Positions 8,255-17,152 are shown, numbered from the stretch's first letter. The stretch: 33,218 nucleotides of DNA from an uncultured Ruminococcus sp. (GCA_937907215.1 CALESG010000142.1:1-33218); one strand, 5' to 3'. Notes: generated by a model from the sequence alone, not told the origin. Numbers and translations: made by a program.

Positions 8255-8798
8255 TTAAAATCGCCTCCTTATTAAGTTCAAATGTTTCTAACGCACATTT
8301 TACGGCATTTTTAAGACCTTTTGAAGAAAACGTTGCACCTGTAATACCATCAAGTGCATCTACCGAATCAGTATCTGTCATGCCGGTAAATTTACTTGTC
8401 ATAAGTTCAGGGTTTGACTGAATTTTAGTGCCGAGTCCCGGAGTTTCTGTTACAGATACAAATGATATGCCCGTAATGATTCCATTTTTATCGATTCCTA
8501 TAACTGCCTGAATACCGCCCTTATTATAGCCGTCAGCGGTAACAAGAACAGCTGTTTGATCCTTTTCGTCTTTATAAAGTCCGTTTATTTTGACCTTTTC
8601 CATTTCCGGATTTGAAAATTCTTTTATTTCTTTAAATTCACCAGCATCAGGAAGTACAGAAAGGCTGTCCTGAATAGCTGAAATTTCAGCAGCTGTGATT
8701 TTATCTTTTGTAATGCTGTTTACCGCTGCTAACAATGCACAGCATACAGCACATACGCATGAAAGAACTATAGATGGTTTTATCATATTAGTTTTCAT
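8247..8798 (-). CDS. rnfG: Rnf complex subunit G, covalent-FMN subunit
   Basis: A 183-residue subunit with one N-terminal membrane helix and an extracytoplasmic FMN-binding domain. The flavinylation motif is DGITGATFSS near residue 155, where the second threonine would carry FMN through a phosphoester bond. ATG 8798 is preferred over an in-frame TTG at 8804 because AAAGGAGA is better spaced for it. It overlaps the rnfD stop by 11 bases and the rnfE start by 8, so these genes are translationally linked. An ApbE flavin transferase is needed but is not in this window. Confidence 0.95.
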   Translation of the reverse strand: MKTNMIKPSIVLSCVCAVCCALLAAVNSITKDKITAAEISAIQDSLSVLPDAGEFKEIKEFSNPEMEKVKINGLYKDEKDQTAVLVTADGYNKGGIQAVIGIDKNGIITGISFVSVTETPGLGTKIQSNPELMTSKFTGMTDTDSVDALDGITGATFSSKGLKNAVKCALETFELNKEAILSD

Positions 8799-9786
8799 TT
8801 GCAATTCTCCTTTCTGTCTTTCCGCCTATCGGTTTTGTTTTAGTAAACTTATTGATATACGGTGTAAGAAGATTCATAAGCAGAATTGAGAATGAACAGC
8901 CTTCCGGCATACTTGCAAATTCTCTTATAACAAATGTAAGAATACCGCAGCCTATACCAAAAATAAGTTTACCTTTTGCAGTTATCGGAGTAGTTACATA
9001 ATCAGTAGCCATAAAGAATGCTCCAAGGATTACACCGCCGCTTAAGAGTGCATATGGAACTTCTATAATATCGCCGCCTGTTACAAGCACCTTTATAAAT
9101 GTAAAAGCAGCCAGTGAGCCAAGGTATGATATTGGCGTTACAGGTGAAATTATCTTTGTAATAATAAGGAAAATACCGCCTATTAGAAGTGCAAGAGCAG
9201 ATGTTTCACCGATAGAACCGCCTACATTGCCAAGGAACAATTCGAGCAGACCGGCATCACCTGAAGCAAGCGGAGTAGCTCCGGTTAAACCGTCAAGAGC
9301 AGCACTGCCTGATGATTCAAAAAATCCAAGTGCCGGTGCATCTGTATAATAAAATGGTTTTGCCCATGTGGTCATGTCGTTTCCAACAGATAATAACAAG
9401 AATATTCTTCCTGTTATAGCAGGGTTGGCAAAGTTGCAGCCAAGTCCGCCGAAAAGCTGTTTGACAACGGCTATAGCAAATATACAGCCAACAGCGGCCT
9501 GCCAAAGCGGAAGTGTTATCGGAAGATTGAGTGCAAGTAGGATACCGGTTAGCATTGCACTGCCGTCCGAAATAGTGCTTTCTTTTTTCATTAGAACGCA
9601 GCAGACCAATTCTGTCATCATGCTGACCATTGCACAGAATACGACCATTAAAATTGCACGTGGTCCAAATACTATAGTTCCTGCTATTGTTGCAGGAATA
9701 AGAGCTGCTATAACAGCAAGCATAATTTTTTGTGTTGAAATACCGCTTCTTATATGTGGTGATGGCGATACTGTAAGTATATTCAT
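8788..9786 (-). CDS. rnfD: Rnf complex subunit D, membrane flavin subunit
   Basis: A 332-residue protein with about nine or ten membrane helices and the LDGLTGATPLAS flavinylation motif around residue 170. RnfD with RnfG moves electrons across the membrane by covalent FMN, coupled to ion export. The N-terminal SPSPHIRSGISTQKIM and LGCNFANPAITGRIFLLLS segments are family hallmarks. ATG 9786 is preceded by AAAGGACG. It lies 17 bases after rnfC. Confidence 0.96.
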   Translation of the reverse strand: MNILTVSPSPHIRSGISTQKIMLAVIAALIPATIAGTIVFGPRAILMVVFCAMVSMMTELVCCVLMKKESTISDGSAMLTGILLALNLPITLPLWQAAVGCIFAIAVVKQLFGGLGCNFANPAITGRIFLLLSVGNDMTTWAKPFYYTDAPALGFFESSGSAALDGLTGATPLASGDAGLLELFLGNVGGSIGETSALALLIGGIFLIITKIISPVTPISYLGSLAAFTFIKVLVTGGDIIEVPYALLSGGVILGAFFMATDYVTTPITAKGKLIFGIGCGILTFVIREFASMPEGCSFSILLMNLLTPYINKFTKTKPIGGKTERRIANEN

Positions 9787-9803
9787 AGTTTATCACGTCC
9801 TTT

Positions 9804-11102
9804 TTACTTTTTGTTCATAGATGCTGCAAAAGCCTTTGCAAATTGATTTGTTTCTGCTACAGGTCTTTTCGCCGGACATACATAAGTGCAGCAGCCACAG
9901 TTCATGCATAAATTAACTTTTAGGTCATTGAGTGCCTGTAAATCTTTTTGCTTATAAGCATGGGCTATATCAGGCGGCATAAGGTGGAATGGACAAGCTT
10001 TTATGCAGTTTCCGCAGTGAATACACGCTGTTGGTTTTGGAGCAGCTTTCTTTTTATTAAACTTTTTGAATGCAAGTATGGCATTATTAGATTTAATTAC
10101 CGGATCGTTTACATCACGAATGCTTACACCCATCATAGGTCCGCCATAGAGAAGTCTTTCTGCTCTGTCAAGATCACATTCTGCAAAGTTAAGTACATCT
10201 ATTACCGGTGTTCCGATTGGGACTGTTATATTACATTTTTTTCCTATAACATCGTCGCCGTCAACAGTTACCATTCTGGAAATCATAGGCATACCTGTTT
10301 TCAAATAGCGGCTTACAAATGCGGCTGAAGAAACATTCATTACAATTACGCCCTGATCAGCCGGCAGCTGTCCTTCCATAACTATTCTGCCAAGTGCATT
10401 GTAAATAAGAACCTTTTCAGCACCTTGTGGATATGTACAAGGAAGAGTTAAAACTTTTATTTGAGAATATGGTGAAGCCTTTTCTGTGAGTAATTCTATT
10501 GCTTTTGGTTTATTGCTTTCGATACCTATAATGCATTTAGGAATGGATAGAAATTTCAGTATATTTAAAATACCGTCTATTACCTCTTCCGGAGCTTCTA
10601 CCATTTGTCTATAGTCAGAAGTTATGTAAGGTTCACATTCAGCTGCATTTATGCATAGAGTATCTATGTTTTGTTTAGGATTCAGTTTGATATGAGCTGG
10701 AAAACTTGCACCGCCCATACCTGTAAGACCGCTTTCACGTATAGCTTTAATAAAGCTTTCTTTATTATTTAAATCTGGTGTCTGAATATCAGGGCAAATT
10801 GTTTGTTCTCCGTCTGTTTCTATTTCTATGATTTTGCATATATTGCCTGATGACATTCTATAGTCGCTTATATTTGTAACTTTGCCTGATACACTGCTGT
10901 GGATAGGTGCTGACATAAATGCATCGGTATCTCCTATCTTTTGACCTACAGTTACAATATCGCTTTTTTTCACAAGCGGTTTGCATGGTGCTCCTATGTG
11001 CATACTCATAGGGATTCGCACTTTTGCAGGCAAAGGCAGTACAGTGCTGTGAGAATCTTCAGTATTCTTGCAGTGGTGCAGCTTTATTCCGCCAAGTTTC
11101 AT
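9804..11102 (-). CDS. rnfC: Rnf complex subunit C, NADH-binding subunit
   Basis: A 432-residue subunit and the first gene of the operon. It has a glycine-rich ESGLTGMGGASFPAHIKL stretch for FMN/NAD binding, a soluble-ligand-binding beta-grasp region, and two 4Fe-4S motifs near the C-terminus (CIHCGNCIKACP and CMNCGCCTYVCP). RnfC exchanges electrons with NAD on the cytoplasmic side. ATG 11102 follows GGAGGAG by 7 bases. The gene order C-D-G-E-A-B with overlaps is the clostridial layout. Confidence 0.96.
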   Translation of the reverse strand: MKLGGIKLHHCKNTEDSHSTVLPLPAKVRIPMSMHIGAPCKPLVKKSDIVTVGQKIGDTDAFMSAPIHSSVSGKVTNISDYRMSSGNICKIIEIETDGEQTICPDIQTPDLNNKESFIKAIRESGLTGMGGASFPAHIKLNPKQNIDTLCINAAECEPYITSDYRQMVEAPEEVIDGILNILKFLSIPKCIIGIESNKPKAIELLTEKASPYSQIKVLTLPCTYPQGAEKVLIYNALGRIVMEGQLPADQGVIVMNVSSAAFVSRYLKTGMPMISRMVTVDGDDVIGKKCNITVPIGTPVIDVLNFAECDLDRAERLLYGGPMMGVSIRDVNDPVIKSNNAILAFKKFNKKKAAPKPTACIHCGNCIKACPFHLMPPDIAHAYKQKDLQALNDLKVNLCMNCGCCTYVCPAKRPVAETNQFAKAFAASMNKK

Positions 11103-11454
11103 TTTTTTCTCCTCCGTTTAAGTATTGTTTTTATATTCTGCAATGATTTTATATTTATATAAATAAATATATTTTTAGTATTTTCACATCCTTTCATAGA
11201 TATATAATTGGGATTTATAATAAATTTTTTTATTTTTTCTGAATATTGCAAAAAGACCTTTTCTTTTTTGGGCAAAAATGTTATTATAGATATGTTATAA
11301 TATATTAGATTTGTTTTATTGGTTTTAATAGTAAAAATGATTGATAACGCTAACGTTTTAAATATATCACATTTATATTATAATATATATTAGCAAAAAA
11401 GTAAATCGTAAAATAAAGGTTTTTTTTAAACAATATTAAAAGGAGTATGTATAT
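11103..11454. other. AT-rich divergent intergenic region between rnfC and the histidine phosphatase gene
   Basis: 352 bases, very rich in A and T, without a credible gene. It must hold the rnf promoter (-) and the phosphatase promoter (+), but many TATAAT-like strings lack a matching -35, so I do not assign either. TTGATAACGCTAACG at 11341-11355 stands out as an island of GC with a repeated TAACG and could be a -35 or a regulator site. No riboswitch pattern was recognised. Confidence 0.4.
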
Positions 11455-12072
11455 ATGAACGGTTACCATATTAGTCTTATACGTCACGGAAGAACAGAGG
11501 CAAATGATAATGGAATTTATATAGGCAGAACAGATTATCCGCTTTCTGAAAAAGGCATTGCCGAGCTGTATAACAAGATGGACGAATATGTTTATCCTGG
11601 GGTTGCAAAAGTTTATTCAAGTCCGCTTCGGCGTTGTACTGAAACAGCAGAGATACTTTTTCCGGACAGAGATATAGACTGTGTTAATAATCTTATAGAA
11701 ATGGATTTTGGAAAATTTGATGGCAAATCTGCCGATGAGCTTATAGATCTGCCTGAATTTAAAGAATGGCTTCATGGCGGTGCTGAATCTGCTCCTCCTG
11801 AAGGTGAGAGTGTGGCGGATGTTAACTTGAGAATATTCAAATCGCTGGCATATATAATACAGGATATGATGGAAAATGATCTTAGGCATTGTGCGGTGGT
11901 AACCCATGGCGGAATCATAACAAGCATGGTATCAGGCTTTGGAGTGCCTAAAGTTGATCCCAATGAACTTCGCCCTGATTTTGGTGAAGGCTATGATATT
12001 CATATAACAGCGGCACTTTGGCAGAGAAGCGGAGCTTTTGAATTGCTTGGCATGACACCGTATCAATCATAA
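11455..12072 (+). CDS. Histidine phosphatase superfamily protein (phosphoglycerate-mutase-like)
   Basis: A 205-residue protein with the phosphohistidine motif LIRHGRTEAND (His11), the SSPLRRCTETAEIL arginine motif, EMDFGKFDGK and the second catalytic histidine in VVTHGG. This pattern fits GpmB/CobC-type small-molecule phosphatases; the substrate is not predictable. AAAAGGAGTATG precedes the ATG. The stop codon TAA is contributed at the junction with a repeat element (12071 onward), so the end of the gene abuts an insertion-like sequence. Confidence 0.88.
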   Translation: MNGYHISLIRHGRTEANDNGIYIGRTDYPLSEKGIAELYNKMDEYVYPGVAKVYSSPLRRCTETAEILFPDRDIDCVNNLIEMDFGKFDGKSADELIDLPEFKEWLHGGAESAPPEGESVADVNLRIFKSLAYIIQDMMENDLRHCAVVTHGGIITSMVSGFGVPKVDPNELRPDFGEGYDIHITAALWQRSGAFELLGMTPYQS

Positions 12073-12108
12073 GGCAACACCGCACAAAGACTGTACGTTG
12101 TTGCTATA
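12071..12108 (+). repeat. Short copy of the AGGCAACAC repeat family
   Basis: AAGGCAACACCGCACAAAG, then ACTGTACG and TTGTTGCT as a shortened closing arm. The first 22 bases after the leading A match the reverse complement of the copy at 29412-29455, and it is related to the 70-bp element at 5772. It begins on the last two bases of the phosphatase stop codon. Confidence 0.7.
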
Positions 12109-12179
12109 AAATTCAGGTATAAAAAGACAAAAATAAGGGCATAATTTTTTATAAGCTTTTACTTAAAGGAGATTATGCC

Positions 12180-12989
12180 ATGAAACAAAAGTCGCTTTAT
12201 CGCTTTTCAAAAAATGCTGTAAAAGGCGGATATATTGAAATTTTTATGCCTGTTTTATTCATAGCTTTAGTTTATTTGATTCAGACTGCGTTTTGTATTG
12301 CAGGAGCATATTTTTTGTGCAAATATTATTTTACTGCAATGGCAGTGCTTATATGGTGTGGAGTGCGTATTTTTATGAAAGTGTTTAGCGTACTTCTAAC
12401 TCTTAGAAGCAGGGTTAACATCATAAGACGCTGTATAATAAGAATATCTTTACCGTGCGGATATGAAAGAGGTATTCGCAAAAGACTTAAAAGACTTTAT
12501 TTTTTAAGAGGATCCATCAACTTTTTAAGTCGAATATTGCTTGCTGCTGTCTTTCTTTTAGGCATATGGATCATAAATACAGATTCATTTCCGTTTGGCA
12601 GTATATACAGGCTTTTTGCAGCGTTTCAAACACTGCCTGCTATGCTTTTTGTAATGTGGTTTAGAATGCGGGTATATATTTGTTTTGTTGGAGCTGAAGT
12701 CCTTACAGTAGAGAATCCAAGTGTTGGTGCATGGAGAAACTTCCGTGAGTCCTGTAAAATGCTTTCAGATCAGCATAAATTTATAACGGGCATGTTTTTT
12801 AGAAATTTTTTCAATATTTTGCTGCCTGTTTTTCTGCCAAGATTTATACAGACATTTATTTCATATTTTTCAGTACGCCATATTGAATGGACATATGAGC
12901 GAAAAAAGGAGGAGCTGCAAAGTGAACAGTATGATATTCACGGCGGACATAGAAAGCCCTATGAAGCTGGAGGTGTTTTTGCGGCGTGA
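12180..12989 (+). CDS. Multi-pass membrane protein of unknown function
   Basis: A 269-residue protein with about five hydrophobic helices (roughly residues 20-46, 50-73, 115-135, 147-172 and 205-228) and Arg/Lys-rich loops. I recognise no family. AAAGGAG lies 7 bases before the ATG. The last 23 codons overlap the start of the RluA-type gene, so the tail after RHIEWTYERKKEELQ is encoded twice in different frames; the original stop may have been lost. The Lys/Glu-rich end is probably cytoplasmic. Confidence 0.65.
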   Translation: MKQKSLYRFSKNAVKGGYIEIFMPVLFIALVYLIQTAFCIAGAYFLCKYYFTAMAVLIWCGVRIFMKVFSVLLTLRSRVNIIRRCIIRISLPCGYERGIRKRLKRLYFLRGSINFLSRILLAAVFLLGIWIINTDSFPFGSIYRLFAAFQTLPAMLFVMWFRMRVYICFVGAEVLTVENPSVGAWRNFRESCKMLSDQHKFITGMFFRNFFNILLPVFLPRFIQTFISYFSVRHIEWTYERKKEELQSEQYDIHGGHRKPYEAGGVFAA

Positions 12990-13788
12990 TAAGCAAGTAT
13001 CCAGACGATTTCTTGCTAAATGTAAGTACCATGGTTCTATAACACGAGATGGAAACCAAATACGCACGATAGATACAGTATATCCCGGAGATGTAATAAC
13101 CCTTTCTTTCCCAAGTGCTAAATGCACAGCACTGCCCAATACTTCGCTTAGTGTGCCGGTTCTTTACAGAAGTGAACATATTATAGTATATAATAAGCCG
13201 CCGTTTATGCCGTGTCATCAGTCATATACTCATTATACAGATACACTTGCAAATGCTTTTGCCTCTGAGTTTTCGGATATTCCCTTTAGATGTGTAACAC
13301 GCCTTGACAGAAACACAAGCGGAGTTTGTATAGTTGCGCTTACAGCATATGGTGCAGGATTTATTCAAAAGAAAATAAAAAAGCAGTATATGGCTGCTGT
13401 TGAGGGAAAAGTTATAAACAATGGAATTATAGATGCACCTATTGCACGAAAAGACGGTACTATAATGCTAAGATGTGTAGATGACAGCGGAAAATCTGCT
13501 GTTACACATTATATACCGATTTGTTCAAATGATAAATACACTCTTGTAAAGCTTATTCCTGAAACAGGTCGTACACATCAGCTGCGTGTACATATGGCGT
13601 ATATAGGTCATTCTCTTGCAGGCGATGATCTTTATGGTACTACATCCGAAGATATTTCTCGTCATGCACTTCACTGTTATTCAGCGGAGTTTCCCGAACC
13701 TGAAAGCGGAAAAATGATTACTGTTAATGCACCGCTGCCCGAAGATATAAAAGCACTTTTTTCAGATAAAAATGATTTGCCTATATAA
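12922..13788 (+). CDS. RluA-family RNA pseudouridine synthase
   Basis: A 288-residue enzyme that would isomerise specific uridines in 23S rRNA or tRNA. The N-terminal 60 residues resemble an S4 RNA-binding domain (LEVFLRRDKQVSRRFLAK). The catalytic aspartate is in VTRLDRNTSG (about residue 129), followed by IKKQYMAAVEGKV and the ETGRTHQLRVHMAYIGH motif. The GTG at 12922 is chosen because AAAGGAGGAG lies 7 bases upstream; the longer frame opening at 12883 has no ribosome site. It overlaps the membrane protein gene by 68 bases, suggesting coupling. Which subfamily (RluD-like or other) is unclear. Confidence 0.88.
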   Translation: MNSMIFTADIESPMKLEVFLRRDKQVSRRFLAKCKYHGSITRDGNQIRTIDTVYPGDVITLSFPSAKCTALPNTSLSVPVLYRSEHIIVYNKPPFMPCHQSYTHYTDTLANAFASEFSDIPFRCVTRLDRNTSGVCIVALTAYGAGFIQKKIKKQYMAAVEGKVINNGIIDAPIARKDGTIMLRCVDDSGKSAVTHYIPICSNDKYTLVKLIPETGRTHQLRVHMAYIGHSLAGDDLYGTTSEDISRHALHCYSAEFPEPESGKMITVNAPLPEDIKALFSDKNDLPI

Positions 13789-13798
13789 AAGACAAAAG

Positions 13799-13844
13799 AT
13801 TGTTTTCATATGCGTGTAAAAACGTTGTGAAGGCAATTTTTTTT
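13799..13844 (+). terminator. Terminator after the pseudouridine synthase gene
   Basis: ATTGTTTTCA pairs with TGAAGGCAAT (two G-U pairs) around an inner GCGT/ACGT hairpin, followed by an eight-T run. Confidence 0.75.
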
Positions 13845-13865
13845 ATTTTGCGGTAGAATTTAAAA

Positions 13866-13893
13866 TGTAACCTTTTTCTTATTTTCAGCGTTA
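13866..13893 (+). promoter_or_regulatory. Possible ECF-type autoregulatory promoter
   Basis: TGTAACC, then CGTTA about 16-17 bases downstream, 36 bases before the sigma factor start. ECF promoters commonly have an AAC-containing -35 and a CGT-type -10, and ECF genes often drive themselves. This is a resemblance only. Confidence 0.35.
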
Positions 13894-13929
13894 TGTTAAG
13901 TGAAAGCAGGAAAGGAGGCGATAAACATA

Positions 13930-14484
13930 ATGAGGGAACGAATGCTTATAAATCAGCTTAGGGCAAAAGATCCGGCTGCACTTAGAAAACTCATAGATTC
14001 TTATCAATGCTATGTAGTTTCAATCATACGAAACATTGGAAGGGGTGCTTTGAACGAGAATGATACTGAAGAGCTTGCAGCTGATGTTTTCCTTGCAGTC
14101 TGGCAGACGGCTGATAAAATACAGGAAGGCAAATTGCAGCCATATATTGCAGCTATTGCACGAAACAAGACAAAAAGTCGTTTGCGTAGTCTAAAGGAAT
14201 CTGTTTCTTTGGAGGATACAATAGTTATTGAAGCTGCGGATCTACAGGAGGAGGTTGAACATACACTTCTTGCCGAAGCACTTCGTGATGCAATAGAGTC
14301 ACTTCCAAAGCAGGATGGAGAGGTACTTATACGATATTATTACTATTATCAACAAGTTATAGAAATAGCTAAGGAAATGGGACTTTCTTCTTCCGCAGTC
14401 AAAGTACGTCTGCATAGATCAAGAAATAAATTAAAACAACTGCTTATAGAAAGAGGGTATACTTATGAAACGGAATCTATATGA
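13930..14484 (+). CDS. ECF-type RNA polymerase sigma factor
   Basis: A 184-residue protein with two sigma domains and nothing else, as in the extracytoplasmic-function group. Region 2 covers NQLRAKDPAALRKLIDSYQCYV to ELAADVFLAVWQTADK, and region 4 covers LRDAIESLPKQDGEVLIRYYY to GLSSSAVKVRLHRSRNKL, a helix-turn-helix that reads the -35. The GTG-opened longer frame from 13900 contains the ribosome site GGAAAGGAGG inside it, so ATG 13930 is the start. Its end overlaps the next gene by 20 bases, the usual coupling with an anti-sigma partner. Confidence 0.9.
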   Translation: MRERMLINQLRAKDPAALRKLIDSYQCYVVSIIRNIGRGALNENDTEELAADVFLAVWQTADKIQEGKLQPYIAAIARNKTKSRLRSLKESVSLEDTIVIEAADLQEEVEHTLLAEALRDAIESLPKQDGEVLIRYYYYYQQVIEIAKEMGLSSSAVKVRLHRSRNKLKQLLIERGYTYETESI

Positions 14485-15787
14485 TATTTTTGACCATTAT
14501 AATGAAGATCTACAGGAATTACCTAAACTTAAAGGCGAATATATTGATACAAATTCAATTGCAGATAGAGTTTTTGAAAAAGCAGATATTCATCCAGTGC
14601 AGAAAAAGCGTCATTCTTATCGCTTTATCGGCATTGCAGCTGCTGCAGCAATTTTAGCAGGCGGAACGATTACAGTAAGTGCAGTTTCCGGAAGAATGGA
14701 CGAATTCTTCAAATCTGTATCAAAAGCTGATATAAAGGACACTGCTCCGAGTGAAAATTTGCCTGCGGTAAATATGGATCTTCCGGATGCTATTGCCGAG
14801 ATGCAGCCATATTATAACTGTCCCGATGTAACTTTTAACCAGACTGATTCCGGTACAATAGAGTTTTTAGGATTATATAATGACCACAATTCTTTGATGC
14901 TCAGCTTTCGTTTAACGGTATTGGACGGCACAGTTTTAACTGATGATATGTATATGCTGCCATATTTTACGTTTACATTAAAAGATGGAACTTGTAAAGA
15001 ATCATCTGAAAGCGGTTATATTTCATCACCATTCCAGAAGAGTGAAACCGAGGATAATGTTTATTATTTGAACTATTATCTAATAGACTCAGACATTGCG
15101 GGAGCTTCGTTGCACGTGGATTTTTCAGGTGTTTATACATCAGCACAGGAAAGTAAAATTCATGAAAAAATGATTTCGTTTGACGATGAACTGAGTGAAA
15201 AATATTTTACAGAAGATATGGGAATTGGCGAATGGAAAAAGTTCCAACATGAAAACGGTTTCTCTGAGCTTAGGGATAAGAAGAAAAAAGAATATTATGA
15301 ACAGGAACAGTCTATTCTAAAAGGCGGATGGTCAGCTGATATTCCTATATCAGAACCTAATTCTGAGCTGTTTACTATTGAAACTGATCGTAATGTTTAT
15401 ATTCTTGACGATTTGTCCGTATATATATCTAATGATAAAGACTATGATCCTTACAATGATGAATTTGATCTTTCTAAAGAGGAACGTTATGGCAATGCTG
15501 TTTTCTTGAAGGACGGAACGGTTATTGCAACTGATTTTGGAATGTTTGATGATATTGATTTTGATTCAGACGGCGGATATATTTTAGAAGGAACACGTTA
15601 TAAAGAATTTGCGTATTCCCGTGGAAACATTTCATCAGAAGGTGTTAATTGTGATGGTATTGTATATTGCTACAGTAAGCCTATGAATATAAGCGAAATT
15701 GATAAAATTGTAGAATATACTCACTATTGGGAAGAAGATGGGACAGAACATTTTAATGAATATGTAGTATATCAGGCGGCAGAATAA
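14465..15787 (+). CDS. DUF4179-type membrane protein, likely anti-sigma factor
   Basis: A 440-residue protein with a short cytoplasmic N-terminus (residues 1-52), one membrane helix (FIGIAAAAAILAGGTITVSAV, about 54-75) and a large acidic outer domain. Position and layout match the DUF4179/DUF4367 proteins encoded directly after ECF sigma factors in Firmicutes, where the cytoplasmic part holds the sigma factor until a surface signal arrives. The cytoplasmic part has no visible zinc-anti-sigma motif (HxxxCxxC). The role is inferred from context. Confidence 0.75.
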   Translation: MKRNLYDIFDHYNEDLQELPKLKGEYIDTNSIADRVFEKADIHPVQKKRHSYRFIGIAAAAAILAGGTITVSAVSGRMDEFFKSVSKADIKDTAPSENLPAVNMDLPDAIAEMQPYYNCPDVTFNQTDSGTIEFLGLYNDHNSLMLSFRLTVLDGTVLTDDMYMLPYFTFTLKDGTCKESSESGYISSPFQKSETEDNVYYLNYYLIDSDIAGASLHVDFSGVYTSAQESKIHEKMISFDDELSEKYFTEDMGIGEWKKFQHENGFSELRDKKKKEYYEQEQSILKGGWSADIPISEPNSELFTIETDRNVYILDDLSVYISNDKDYDPYNDEFDLSKEERYGNAVFLKDGTVIATDFGMFDDIDFDSDGGYILEGTRYKEFAYSRGNISSEGVNCDGIVYCYSKPMNISEIDKIVEYTHYWEEDGTEHFNEYVVYQAAE

Positions 15788-15804
15788 TCGCCAAAATTCT
15801 GCTA

Positions 15805-15833
15805 TTGATTTTCCTTTAGAAATATGGTATACT
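15805..15833 (+). promoter_or_regulatory. Sigma-A promoter for the glycosyltransferase gene
   Basis: TTGATT, 17 bp, TATACT, with an extended TG motif just before the -10. It lies 38 bases before the start codon, giving a short leader. Confidence 0.7.
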
Positions 15834-15870
15834 AAAGAATATATTATATTTCGGGAAAGGGAAGAAGCAT

Positions 15871-17136
15871 ATGAAACGTGTTTTGGTGTTGTCAGATTCA
15901 GCGTCAGTACAGGATTTGAACAATCGTTCTAACCTTAATTTACTGTTGGAAATGGACTGTGAGATACACGTTGGATGTAACTTTGTATTTGGAAATACAA
16001 CATCAGCGGATCGTGTAGAAGCGTTTATAAATGAACTTAAGGATGCAGGGATAAAATGTTTGCATATAAATTTTTCCGCCGGCGAGAATTCATTTGTTAA
16101 ACAAGAGAGAGCATCTGATGAACTTGAAAAATTACTTGATAAATATGAATATGATTTAATACATTGTTTAGGACTTTCATGCTTAAAATGTATTGGTGAT
16201 GCTGCACGTCAACATCACATACCGGTTATATGCACTACATATGGTTTGCCGATATATAAGGGCGTATCTATTTTAAAAAGAGCACTTCTTCTGCCCAAAC
16301 TCAAAAAAACAGCAAAATATGCAGAAACATTGATATGCTGTAATTGTGAGGATTATGAATTTTCAAAAAATAATTTCAGTACACGCTGTGTTTTTAGAAT
16401 ACCTGGAATAGGTCTTGACCCATATCGTTTTCGTGCTCCTACAGTCAGCCGTATTGAAATGCGTGATTTTATGGAAATTCCTCAGAATGCCGTAACGCTT
16501 GTATCAGTTGGCGCTCTTACTAAGAAAAAGAATCATGCCGTTATTTTAAAGGCTATCTCAAGACTTAGAATGCTTGAGATACATTATGTTATATGCGGCG
16601 GCGGAGATAATACAGATGCACTTTACAGGCTTACAAGTAAGCTTAATATTGAAGACAGAGTGCATTTTACAAAACATCGTGATGATATTGTAAATATGCT
16701 TCATGCTTGTGACATTTTTTGTATGCCGTCAAAAGATGAAGGCATAGGTATAGCAGCACTTGAAGCTATGGAAGCCGGCTTACCTCTTATTACTTCTAAT
16801 GTACATGGTATAAACGACTTTATGGAAGATGGTGTTACAGGATTTTGTTTTAAACCTAATGATGTTGCTGGATTTGTATCCGGAATAGAAGCTTTAACTG
16901 AGGATAAAAAGCTTAGAAAACAAATTGGTGAGCATAATCGACATGCAGTTGAAGTATTTTATCGTGGAAATGCAGAATATGTTATGAAACAAATTTACAA
17001 GGTTCAGCTTGCGGATGACAATAGCAAAAAGAAAAAACATGGCAAGAAAAAGGAAAATGATGATAAAAACGATAATGTGAATAAAAGCAAAAGCAAAAAA
17101 GAGAATAATAAAGAAACAGAAACTGTAACCGTCTGA
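15871..17136 (+). CDS. GT4-family glycosyltransferase with lysine-rich C-terminal tail
   Basis: A 421-residue protein with the GT-B fold: an N-terminal acceptor domain (to about residue 190) and a C-terminal nucleotide-sugar domain with LVSVGALTKKKNHAVILKAI, a HACDIFCMPSKDEGIGIAALEAMEAG signature holding the retaining-GT EX7E motif, and VTGFCFKPND. The last 40 or so residues (from about 380) are almost only Lys, Asn, Asp and Glu and lie outside the fold; they may bind membrane phospholipid or another acidic polymer. There is no signal peptide, so it is cytoplasmic. It has its own promoter and terminator. The product sugar polymer or lipid is unknown. Confidence 0.87.
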   Translation: MKRVLVLSDSASVQDLNNRSNLNLLLEMDCEIHVGCNFVFGNTTSADRVEAFINELKDAGIKCLHINFSAGENSFVKQERASDELEKLLDKYEYDLIHCLGLSCLKCIGDAARQHHIPVICTTYGLPIYKGVSILKRALLLPKLKKTAKYAETLICCNCEDYEFSKNNFSTRCVFRIPGIGLDPYRFRAPTVSRIEMRDFMEIPQNAVTLVSVGALTKKKNHAVILKAISRLRMLEIHYVICGGGDNTDALYRLTSKLNIEDRVHFTKHRDDIVNMLHACDIFCMPSKDEGIGIAALEAMEAGLPLITSNVHGINDFMEDGVTGFCFKPNDVAGFVSGIEALTEDKKLRKQIGEHNRHAVEVFYRGNAEYVMKQIYKVQLADDNSKKKKHGKKKENDDKNDNVNKSKSKKENNKETETVTV

Positions 17137-17152
17137 GCAATATATAATAATA

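Noticed and set aside
9317..9796. A long alternative frame inside rnfD
   Set aside because: It overlaps the well-recognised RnfD frame, is rich in Tyr, Arg and Cys as out-of-frame translations are, and has no homology I recognise.
11099..11197. A 32-codon frame on the minus strand just before rnfC, ending in an overlap with its ATG
   Set aside because: It has no ribosome site, an AT-driven composition (mostly Lys, Ile, Asn) and no family likeness; leader function cannot be supported.
11341..11355. TTGATAACGCTAACG as a LacI-type operator
   Set aside because: Only half resembles a LacI-family palindrome and no LacI-family gene is nearby; kept as a note in the intergenic region entry.
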